Source: CAYGXH01 sp964354485 | GTDB taxonomy: Bacteria > Bacteroidota > Ignavibacteria > UBA10030 > SZUA-254 | Reading direction: 5' to 3' | DNA length: 6,189 nucleotides | Assembly: GCA_964354485.1 (NCBI GenBank) | Contig: CAYGZY010000195.1 | Coordinates: 1 to 6,189 of the forward strand | Shown: one piece after another, positions 1 through 6,000 of the stretch | Numbering within the stretch: the stretch's first letter is position 1 | Layout: each line of letters begins with the position of its first letter | Made by a program: the position numbers and the translations under genes | Notes under the pieces: model-generated | Databases searched by the model: none | What the model saw: only the letters and a program-made list of their open reading frames with translations | Told to the model about the DNA's origin: nothing

Positions 1-135
1 TTTTGTTTGTCTTGGATGCCGCGCATTTATCTTATTCTCCTCATTGTGTGATGATAAGTCCATACAAATATAATACATCACCAACGAGAATCGACACCTG
101 TAAAAAAATATTTTTATGTGTTTTTCAACAACCTG
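1..135. other. Intergenic stretch, no recognisable gene
   Basis: I see no credible coding region, RNA gene or known motif here. An open frame begins at position 3, but it runs on into the palindromic repeat at 136-223, its residues resemble no protein family, and it has no ribosome binding site within the window. The part around 65-125 is rich in A and T. The string atgataag at 51-58 recurs at 1446 and 1546 in the leader of the downstream operon; this may be chance. Confidence 0.6.
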
Positions 136-223
136 CTAGTGATAAAGAAGCTGTTGAAACAGCTTTCCTGGTCTCCCCTTTTGGTTCAATTCACACCGAT
201 GAATCGGTGTGTTAATGAGATGC
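136..223 (+). repeat. Two-hairpin palindromic module, left copy of an exact 88-bp direct repeat
   Basis: This is identical to 860-947. It contains hairpin I at 148-165 (AAGCTGT / ACAGCTT around a TGAA loop), a pyrimidine-rich linker with GGTTCAA at 183-189, and hairpin II at 192-211 (CACACCGA / TCGGTGTG around TGAA), followed by the conserved tail GTTAATGAGATGC. Minus-strand relatives occur at 317-389 and 1340-1424 with different but compensated stems. The module is short, palindromic, multi-copy and beside an IS200-like transposase, as expected of REP/REPIN elements. That class assignment is inference; the repeat and its structure are directly visible. Confidence 0.9.
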
Positions 224-258
224 TTCCCGCTTTCAATTCAAGCGAGGAAAATTGTGCA

Positions 259-308
259 AACCTTGCGAAGGACATCTCGGCTTGACCGTAACAAACCTTC
301 GCAAGGTT
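259..308. repeat. Inverted repeat A (13-bp perfect arms, 24-nt loop)
   Basis: The left arm AACCTTGCGAAGG (259-271) is the exact reverse complement of the right arm CCTTCGCAAGGTT (296-308). Each arm is also a small palindrome: CCTT-gcg-AAGG at 261-271 and AACCTT-cgc-AAGGTT at 294-308. It lies between the plus-strand module ending at 223 and the minus-strand module starting at 317, so it occupies the centre of the left repeat block. No T-run follows on either strand, so it is not a typical intrinsic terminator. A different sequence with the same architecture occurs at 1218-1264. Confidence 0.85.
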
Positions 309-316
309 CAACATTG

Positions 317-389
317 TCATTAACACCTCGCTTCAGCGAGGTGACTTTGAACCAAGATAAACAGCTAAACCGTTTCAATCATCGATGCT
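317..389 (-). repeat. Two-hairpin palindromic module, minus-strand copy with damaged hairpin I
   Basis: Read on the minus strand this matches the 1340-1424 copy. Hairpin II at 324-343 is perfect (CACCTCGC / GCGAGGTG around TTCA, which is TGAA on the minus strand), flanked by TCATTAACA and by GACTTTGAACC. Hairpin I should follow, but only AAACCGTTTCAATC remains at 367-380, where the intact copy has both arms. The loss fits a deletion between the two GTTTCAA strings of an intact hairpin. The distal end, GTTTCAATCATCGATGCT (372-389), is identical to 1407-1424 and overlaps the stop and last four codons of the transposase gene. Confidence 0.85.
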
Positions 390-827
390 ACCTCTTACCT
401 CCAATCCATAAGCTGTGATAAACTCTCTGTACTCATCCAGAAACGATTTCGTCCGATGGTGCTCTTCCTGATTAGCAATGTAACTGGCTACCTTATCAAC
501 GTCCGATTCAGATACCGAAAATGCGGCGTAACCCCTTCCCCATGCAAACTTCTGATCTATAATTGAGTTTTGATTTATCCAATGAGAAGAACTCCCTTTG
601 AATAACTGAGTTACTTCTTCTATTGAATATTTTGTTGGTAAATCTATCAGCAAGTGAACATGGTCTGGATTGACGTAAACTATCTTAAGGTATATATTTT
701 TCTCCTCAGCATACTTTTTACAATACCCTGCCACTTGGATTCGGGCTTTGGAGTGAAGCAATTTTTCCCGCCGTAGTGTTCCCCAGATTAGATGCAACCA
801 GCATCGTGAGTAAGAATGCAAAGACAT
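375..827 (-). CDS. tnpA: IS200-like / REP-associated Y1 tyrosine transposase
   Basis: This 150-residue protein has the usual length of the single-domain IS200/IS605 TnpA family (Y1 HUH nucleases), which cut and join single-stranded DNA at hairpin-marked ends through a 5'-phosphotyrosine intermediate. The HUH metal-binding motif is visible as NPDHVHLLIDLP (His56, His58). The nucleophile motif YxxxQ is YIANQEEHH (Tyr116, Gln120). The N-terminus (SRCWLHLIWGTLRREKLL) and the KGSSSHWIN segment are also typical. The ATG at 827 has AGGGAGG six bases upstream. No frameshift or missing catalytic residue is seen, so it is probably active. No TnpB partner is present. It lies between palindromic repeats, and its last four codons and stop fall inside one of them; the start is 32 nt from another. 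This makes a domesticated REP-associated transposase more likely than an ordinary IS200 copy, but the two cannot be separated firmly here. Confidence 0.93.
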   Translation of the reverse strand: MSLHSYSRCWLHLIWGTLRREKLLHSKARIQVAGYCKKYAEEKNIYLKIVYVNPDHVHLLIDLPTKYSIEEVTQLFKGSSSHWINQNSIIDQKFAWGRGYAAFSVSESDVDKVASYIANQEEHHRTKSFLDEYREFITAYGLEVRGSIDD

Positions 828-833
828 GTAGAT

Positions 834-840
834 CCTCCCT
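834..840 (-). promoter_or_regulatory. Ribosome binding site of tnpA
   Basis: On the minus strand AGGGAGG lies six bases before the ATG at 827-825. This is a strong Shine-Dalgarno match at good spacing and supports the chosen start. The AT-rich stretch 841-860 between this site and the repeat probably holds the promoter, but I cannot place -35 and -10 boxes with confidence. Confidence 0.75.
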
Positions 841-859
841 TCTATATATGTATTGTTTA

Positions 860-947
860 CTAGTGATAAAGAAGCTGTTGAAACAGCTTTCCTGGTCTCC
901 CCTTTTGGTTCAATTCACACCGATGAATCGGTGTGTTAATGAGATGC
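860..947 (+). repeat. Two-hairpin palindromic module, right copy of the exact 88-bp direct repeat
   Basis: Identical base for base to 136-223, exactly 724 bp away. Hairpin I is at 872-889 and hairpin II at 916-935, with the same linker and GTTAATGAGATGC tail. It begins 32 nt upstream of the tnpA start codon, so hairpin I sits in the likely promoter region of that gene, where binding by the transposase could regulate it (inference). Identity of the two copies suggests recent duplication or conversion, since the other module copies in the window have diverged. Confidence 0.9.
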
Positions 948-968
948 CCCCCTATCGTTGGGCTGCAT

Positions 969-1074
969 AATATAGTTACTATCGGATTGATGGTCAACAC
1001 CGCAGGAACAACATCTCTTGCCTCTCTCCTGGTTTATTTCACACCGATGAATCGGTGTGTTAATGAGATGCTTC
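969..1074 (+). repeat. Degenerate plus-strand module with intact hairpin II
   Basis: Bases 1038-1074 match 190-226 exactly: hairpin II at 1040-1059 (CACACCGA / TCGGTGTG around TGAA) plus tail GTTAATGAGATGCTTC. Upstream, 969-1037 is not the usual hairpin I but a different sequence containing TTGATGGTCAACACCG (987-1002) and ACATCTCTTGCCTC, which resembles the segment starting at 1091. GATG and CATC strings there could form a weak stem. This looks like a variant or decayed copy of the module. Confidence 0.75.
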
Positions 1075-1090
1075 TGACTGTTTATATCGG

Positions 1091-1164
1091 AATATAGCTA
1101 TCATCGTCTTGATGGTCAACACCGTAGAGACAGCATCTCTGGCCTCGCTCTCGGTTCAATTTAC
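1091..1164 (+). repeat. Diverged direct repeat of 969-1042, without hairpin II
   Basis: The segment parallels 969-1042 with a 122-bp offset: AATATAG at the start, the identical string TTGATGGTCAACACCG (1109-1124), then CATCTCT-GCCTC and a GGTTCAATTTAC end resembling the linker just before hairpin II in other copies. The hairpin itself is missing; ordinary-looking sequence follows. This is best read as a truncated plus-strand module. No gene is visible in 948-1217 apart from these repeats. Confidence 0.65.
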
Positions 1165-1217
1165 TTAACTACTTTCATGTTGTGGATCATGACCACGTTT
1201 AAAAGTTTGCAAAGCCA

Positions 1218-1264
1218 GAAGTCCGACTTTACCATTGTTAATGCTTACCCAAAAGTCGGACTTC
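1218..1264. repeat. Inverted repeat B (13-bp perfect arms, 21-nt loop)
   Basis: The left arm GAAGTCCGACTTT (1218-1230) pairs exactly with AAAGTCGGACTTC (1252-1264). Each arm contains an odd-centred palindrome, AAGTC-c-GACTT or its complement. It occupies the same place in the right repeat block (between plus-strand and minus-strand modules) as inverted repeat A does in the left block, with similar arm length and loop size but unrelated sequence. No T-run follows it, so a role as terminator is not supported. Confidence 0.85.
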
Positions 1265-1294
1265 GGTAATGCCTGATTGCATCCCGATTCGGCA

Positions 1295-1324
1295 ATATCA
1301 TTAACACCTCGCTTCAGCGAATCG
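1295..1324 (-). repeat. Partial minus-strand module, hairpin II decayed
   Basis: Bases 1295-1320 are identical to 1340-1365 (26 bp, offset 45). The left arm CACCTCGCT and loop are intact, but the outer part of the right arm reads ATCG (1321-1324) where GGTG is needed, so only the inner five pairs remain. The following CTCTGAACC (1326-1334) resembles the ACTTTGAACC that flanks good copies. Hairpin I is absent. It is probably a tandem duplicate of the adjacent full copy that has lost its structure. Confidence 0.75.
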
Positions 1325-1339
1325 ACTCTGAACCTGCAG

Positions 1340-1424
1340 ATATCATTAACACCTCGCTTCAGCGAGGTGACTTTCAACCAGAACGGCATGTGAAACCGTT
1401 TCAACGGTTTCAATCATCGATGCT
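1340..1424 (-). repeat. Complete minus-strand two-hairpin module
   Basis: Read on the minus strand this is the fullest copy of the second module type. Hairpin I spans 1391-1412 (TGAAACCGT / ACGGTTTCA around TTCA). Hairpin II spans 1350-1369 (CACCTCGC / GCGAGGTG around TTCA). Both loops are TGAA on the minus strand. A linker with GGTTGAA and a GTTAATGATAT tail align with the plus-strand module of 136-223, which establishes that the two types are homologous despite different stems. The end GTTTCAATCATCGATGCT (1407-1424) is shared with 372-389 and marks the right edge of the repeat island. Confidence 0.88.
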
Positions 1425-1510
1425 TTCCCACCAGCCTAATCCGTCATGATAAGCGTAGATGAACCATAACGGATTATTTTGCTGATATCTGTGAGGTAGA
1501 CACGAAGCTA

Positions 1511-1542
1511 TTTGCTTCTCTCAACGCTTCTGCCTATATTTT
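1511..1542 (+). promoter_or_regulatory. Candidate promoter of the rfaE1-rfaE2-tamB-like operon
   Basis: TTGCTT (1512-1517) and TATATT (1535-1540) are separated by 17 bp, a usable sigma-70-type arrangement, although the -35 box matches only its first three bases. The same bases also fit the Bacteroidota pattern TTTG ... TAnnTTTG: TTTG at 1511-1514, then 20 bp, then TATATTTT at 1535-1542 (last base off). Transcription would begin near 1548, about 33 nt before the TTG start. This is the only reasonable candidate I see between the repeats and the operon. Confidence 0.35.
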
Positions 1543-1565
1543 CATATGATAAGTGTAAATATTCC

Positions 1566-1571
1566 AAGGAG
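1566..1571 (+). promoter_or_regulatory. Ribosome binding site deciding a TTG start for rfaE1
   Basis: AAGGAG is followed after nine bases by the in-frame TTG at 1581. The first ATG in the frame, at 1626, has AGGAG only two bases upstream, which is too close to be efficient, and starting there would remove the N-terminal helix common in the family. The TTG at 1512 lacks a comparable site. Confidence 0.7.
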
Positions 1572-1580
1572 TTTCAGCAT

Positions 1581-2591
1581 TTGGTTACTATAACGGAACA
1601 ACAAATTAACAAGATATTAGGAGCGATGAAAGGCAAAAAAATTGCCGTCATCGGCGACCTCATGCTTGACCGTTACATCTGGGGAAGGGTAAACCGGATA
1701 TCCCCGGAAGCGCCTGTTCCGATCGTGGATATGGAGAGTGAACAGGTTCGCCTGGGCGGCGCCGCGAACGTTGCCCAAAATATAAAATCACTCGGCGGCC
1801 ACCCCCATCTTCTTGGTGTCGTCGGGGAAGATAACAGCGGAAAAACACTGATTGATATGCTGAAGGAACAATCTTTTCCGATAGACGGTATTCTTACAGA
1901 TCCGTCAAGGCCAACGACGGTAAAAACCAGGGTCATCGCACACGATCAACACGTCGTTAGAATTGATCGTGAGGATAAAAACGACATCTCCTCCCCTATC
2001 CAGAAGCGCTTGCTTGAAATACTACGCAGAATTATTGCCGATGTAGACGGAATCGTAATCGAAGACTACAACAAGGGCGTTCTCTCCAAACACTTAATTA
2101 AAGAAACGATCGCACTGGGAACCACACATAAGAAAGTAATTACGGTTGATCCTAAATTTAACAACTTCTTCGAGTACAAGGACGTAACGGTGATGAAACC
2201 GAATCGTAAGGAAATTGAGGAGGTCCTTGGCGTCCGACTTCGATCGCGTGACGAAATAAACGCAACTGGAAAGATGCTTCTAAAAAAACTGAATGCTGAG
2301 AATGTTCTTCTTACGCTTGGCGAACAGGGGATGTCCCTCTTCGAATCGAACGGCGAGATATCCCATATATCAACGAAAGCACGAAATGTTGCCGACGTAT
2401 CCGGCGCCGGCGATACCGTTATCGCTACGCTTTCGATGTCGCTTGCGGCAGGCGCTTCAATGAAGGAAGCTGTTTCTATTGCCAACTTCGCGGGAGGCAT
2501 CGTCTGCGGTTACGTCGGAATCGTTCCGATTGATCCGGTCGAATTAAAACGCACAATTTTGAACGACAACATACGGAGCACAGAAACCTGA
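1581..2591 (+). CDS. rfaE1: D-glycero-beta-D-manno-heptose-7-phosphate kinase
   Basis: This PfkB/ribokinase-family kinase phosphorylates D-glycero-D-manno-heptose 7-phosphate at C1 using ATP to give the 1,7-bisphosphate, in the cytoplasmic route to ADP-heptose for lipopolysaccharide core. With the TTG start the protein has 336 residues, about the size of the kinase half of E. coli HldE. Visible motifs: GDLMLDRYIWG (25-35), the substrate-side LGGAANVAQN (58-67), TVDPK (188-192), MKPNRKE (205-211), LTLGEQGM (244-251) and the PfkB signature DVSGAGDTVIA (272-282) with catalytic base Asp278. The usual family form there is DVTGAGD; Ser for Thr is mild. It ends in TGATG, overlapping the rfaE2 start by one base, so the two are probably translationally coupled. 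In enterobacteria both activities sit in one polypeptide; here they are separate. The N-terminus is the least certain part. Confidence 0.93.
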   Translation: MVTITEQQINKILGAMKGKKIAVIGDLMLDRYIWGRVNRISPEAPVPIVDMESEQVRLGGAANVAQNIKSLGGHPHLLGVVGEDNSGKTLIDMLKEQSFPIDGILTDPSRPTTVKTRVIAHDQHVVRIDREDKNDISSPIQKRLLEILRRIIADVDGIVIEDYNKGVLSKHLIKETIALGTTHKKVITVDPKFNNFFEYKDVTVMKPNRKEIEEVLGVRLRSRDEINATGKMLLKKLNAENVLLTLGEQGMSLFESNGEISHISTKARNVADVSGAGDTVIATLSMSLAAGASMKEAVSIANFAGGIVCGYVGIVPIDPVELKRTILNDNIRSTET

Positions 2592-3088
2592 TGGGGAGGA
2601 TCGTCAGTCTGGACGAGCTGAAATCCATTCGGGACCAACTCAGGAAAGAAAAGAAGCGAGTTGTATTCACGAATGGCGTGTTTGACATACTGCACCGCGG
2701 TCATGTGGAATATCTGCTTGAAGCCAAAGCTCTCGGTGAAATTCTCATCGTGGGTGTGAACAGCGACGATTCGGTCCGACGTCTTAAGGGAGAAGGACGT
2801 CCGATAGTCGTCGAGCAAGACCGTGCATTCCTTGTCGCAAACCTTTCTTCTGTCGATTTTGTATGCGTGTTCCAGGAAGATACTCCCCTCCGGCTGATAT
2901 CTACACTCCTCCCCGACGTTTTAGTGAAAGGAGCGGATTGGAATACGGACGATATTGTCGGAAGAGATATTGTGGAGAATGCAGGCGGGATTGTAAAAAC
3001 CATCACCTTGACACAAGGGAGGTCAACGACCTCCATCATTAACAGAGTTATTGAACGGTTTTCCCTTCCGAGAGAAAACAGGAGATGA
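2591..3088 (+). CDS. rfaE2: D-glycero-beta-D-manno-heptose 1-phosphate adenylyltransferase
   Basis: This cytidylyltransferase-like nucleotidyltransferase of 165 residues joins heptose 1-phosphate and ATP to give ADP-D-glycero-D-manno-heptose and pyrophosphate. The nucleotide-binding motif TNGVFDILHRGH (27-38) carries the HxGH signature (His35, His38). GVNSDDSVRRLKG (55-67), GRPI (69-72), the DR pair at 77-78, LVKGADW (111-117) and GRSTTSII (143-150) are all typical of the HldE C-terminal domain / RfaE2. The length is normal for the stand-alone enzyme. The start codon shares its A with the stop of rfaE1, and only a weak purine stretch precedes it, consistent with coupled translation. The stop overlaps the next ATG as ATGA. 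A phosphatase (GmhB) and an isomerase (GmhA) needed for the pathway are not in the window. Confidence 0.95.
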   Translation: MGRIVSLDELKSIRDQLRKEKKRVVFTNGVFDILHRGHVEYLLEAKALGEILIVGVNSDDSVRRLKGEGRPIVVEQDRAFLVANLSSVDFVCVFQEDTPLRLISTLLPDVLVKGADWNTDDIVGRDIVENAGGIVKTITLTQGRSTTSIINRVIERFSLPRENRR

Positions 3089-6000
3089 AAATCCTTAAAC
3101 GGATATCGAAAATCCTCGGAATTACTCTGGTTAGTGTTGTAATTCTTCTATTCATCGCTGCATTGCTGACTCAGACGGGCTTCGTTAAAGACCGACTGCG
3201 CATTCTGATTGCAAATTCCATCTCTCAAAACATCAACGGGACACTTCACCTCGGAACCATTGAAGGAAATTTCCTTACGGGATTCAGCATCGATTCGCTG
3301 GCAATCTACGACGACCAGGGACCCATCCTTCAGTCGCGGAAGATCGAATGTGCGTACGACATACTTCCCCTCTTCAACAAAAGACTTGTTTTAACGTCTC
3401 TCACAATTACACAACCCGTTATCAGCTTCACGCGGTCAATGGACGGCCGCTGGAATATCAAAAAACTGCTCAGAGAGAGTGAGGATACGACTTCATCACA
3501 GTCCGACTGGGAATTCGATTTTAAACGAATCAGCGTGGTCAGAGGATCAATCCGGGTGTACGATTCCCTTGCTCTTTCACTTCCCAATCATTGGGACTTG
3601 CCGCGGCCCTTTTTTGAATACCACGATTTTTCCGTCAACGACATTACCATCGAATTGAGTACCCGGCTGATGAAGGACGATATCCAGGCCGATGTGAGCG
3701 AGTTTTCCTGTTACTCTCCTGAATCAGAATTCGAATTAAAGCAGCTCCGCGGCACTTTCAGGATTGCAGCAGATCGAATCCTCGGAGAGGATGTCATTAT
3801 TCAGACAGGAAAATCTTTTCTTGAATGCAATGCCTCTCTGGAAGGAGTGAATTTCTTTCGGGGGATCAAATTCAAGGATCTCCAGCATGACTCCACATAC
3901 CTTGATTTCCGTGCAAACACAATTGATCTCGCAGAGCTGAGAAATTTCCTTCCGCAGGTTCGATTCCTGAACGGAACAGCGTACGTCGACCTCGAGGCGC
4001 ACGGGGAATTTGGCAATCTCACCATTCAGCACCTGGATGTGAAGACGTATGACAGTGATCTGCACGTCGGCGGCACGATCTATAATCTCCACAGACCGGA
4101 ACTGTTATCACTGGACATCACGATGAACAGCGGTCAGCTCAACCCCCGTGATGCTTCATTACTTCTACCTCCCTTCGGCATCCCCTCCTTTTTGAATGCG
4201 AAACCTTTTGCAATCACCGGACGTTATACGGGGTACCCGGTGGATTTTTCAACCAGTATTACACTTAAGGGACCTTCAGGGGATGTCGATCTTGCGTGTC
4301 GGATGAATCTGAAAAACAAACCTCCGACTTATTCATGCGAGTTTTCAACAAAAAATCTCGATTGCCGATGGATACTGGGCAACGATAATTTTAATTCCGC
4401 CCTTTTCACAAACGGTAAAATAGAGGGTAAAGGTTTTTCTATTAATGATATCACGACAGACCTGACAGTCATGGTAGACTCGTCACGCCTCAATAACGTT
4501 CCGATCGATCATTCGACACTCACAATCCGGGCAAGACCACAATATCTCCATGGCGAACTGACAGCTTCATCGGGCGAAGCAAGCGTCACGATCAATGGTC
4601 AGAGTGACTTCACAAATATTCAATCGCCCGTTTATGAGGGCAATCTACGCTTGGGTTCCTTCGACCTTTCGCAAATTCTAAATAATAAAGAATATAAAAG
4701 CAACCTGAACCTGCACGGAACCTTTGCCGGATCCGGAAAAACATTCAGCCAGCTGAATGCCGTTTTATCGCTAAGTCTCCTTCCATCAGTTTTCCGCGCC
4801 CATACACTCCAATCAGACACTCTCGATCTGAATCTTGATCAGAGAGATCCGATGAAAAAAACTCTTTCGATCCGGTCGCCCCTTCTCGATGCCGATTTTA
4901 CAGGTCTTTTCAACCTGGATAAGGATGTGCCTCTTCTCTCGGGCCGCATGAAAGATCTTTTACATGTGATCGTTCAGCATACAAGTCCTGCCCCCGATTT
5001 AAAGGCGGTCCCGAAGACCGCAGCAAGGAAAACGACGATGAAGGGGATGGATTTCCAATACTACCTCAAAATCAAAGACCTCGATCCGATTTCGTCGCTA
5101 CTTGAAAACATCCCTTTCAACGCCCGAACAGATATCCGCGGCGAAGTGAGGGGGAATGATGACCTCTTGTCATTATCGAGCGACGGGACAATAGACGAAT
5201 TCTTCATCGGAACGACGCGCGGAGGCATTCTTCTCCGAAACGGTACGGTCCACATCTCGCTCGATTCACTCACGCGGAATCCATCGCTCGAACGACTTAC
5301 AGGTACAATCGATATAACCTCAGATTCGGGGTTGATCAATACCAGGAAAATCGAAAATATCCGAGCTTCTCTCACCTACGACTCATTCCGGGGCACAACT
5401 GATTTCGCATGTACGTACGATTCTCTCTACCGATTCAGTGCATCGGGAAGAATTTCCGTCCAACCCGCGACATACGTCTTCGATTTTGACAGTCTCATCA
5501 TCGCGCTCGGCCCGAATCACTGGCGCAACGTTCAGGATGTACAGCTACGTTTGAACAGACAAGGTTTTCAAATCATGCATGCGGCATTCACCCGGGGAGA
5601 TGAATTCTTTTCATTTGCCGGCGCGCTCCTCTCTTCGGGTCCGATGGATTTCCGTGCCTCACTACGAAACGTGAATCTCTCCAATCTCAACGTCTTTCTT
5701 CCAAACTTAGATAAAAATCAGCGGGGTTTCGACGGGAGAGTTACGGCAGACGTCATACTCACCGGCTCGGATTCACTTCCGAAAATATCTTTGAATTCCA
5801 TAAGCAGCAACACATCGTACAAATCCAACCGGATCGGAACATTAAGCGCGGATGTGCAGTACAATGAAAAACGCGCAGACATTCTGATATCAGCGCGGGA
5901 ACGTCCGAACGATTCCCTGGCGAACTTTACGCTCCGAGGTTCAATACCCATCGATCTTGCAATACCCCTCAGAGGCGAACGGTTCCCCAACCAGGAACAA

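Noticed and set aside
3..215. Small plus-strand ORF of 70 codons
   Set aside because: Its second half is translation of the 88-bp repeat, it resembles no family, and no ribosome binding site is visible within the window.
259..343. Intrinsic terminator for tnpA
   Set aside because: The hairpins are stable, but none is followed by a T-run in the direction of tnpA transcription.
209..418. Small plus-strand ORF of 69 codons
   Set aside because: It crosses two repeat structures and runs antisense into the transposase gene; no protein-like features.
776..970. Small plus-strand ORF of 64 codons
   Set aside because: It is antisense to the tnpA start and then reads through the right 88-bp repeat.
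1182..1196. Near-palindrome GTGGATCATGACCAC as an operator
   Set aside because: Single occurrence, one unpaired base, and no position relative to a promoter that would support a regulatory call.
1165..1413. Minus-strand ORF of 82 codons with an internal LKRGVNDI repeat
   Set aside because: The internal repetition is exactly the duplicated DNA module at 1295-1369; it contains inverted repeat B and has no recognisable domain.
136..1424. CRISPR array
   Set aside because: Repeats are irregularly spaced, occur on both strands, differ in stem sequence, and have no uniform unique spacers or cas genes nearby.
1512..1580. Longer N-terminus of rfaE1 from a TTG at 1512
   Set aside because: The added 23 residues do not resemble the family, overlap the candidate promoter, and lack a ribosome binding site; TTG at 1581 has AAGGAG at good spacing.
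2066..2500. Minus-strand ORF of 144 codons inside rfaE1
   Set aside because: Shadow of a well-supported kinase gene; the same holds for the other minus-strand frames within rfaE1, rfaE2 and the TamB-like gene, including 5718-6185.
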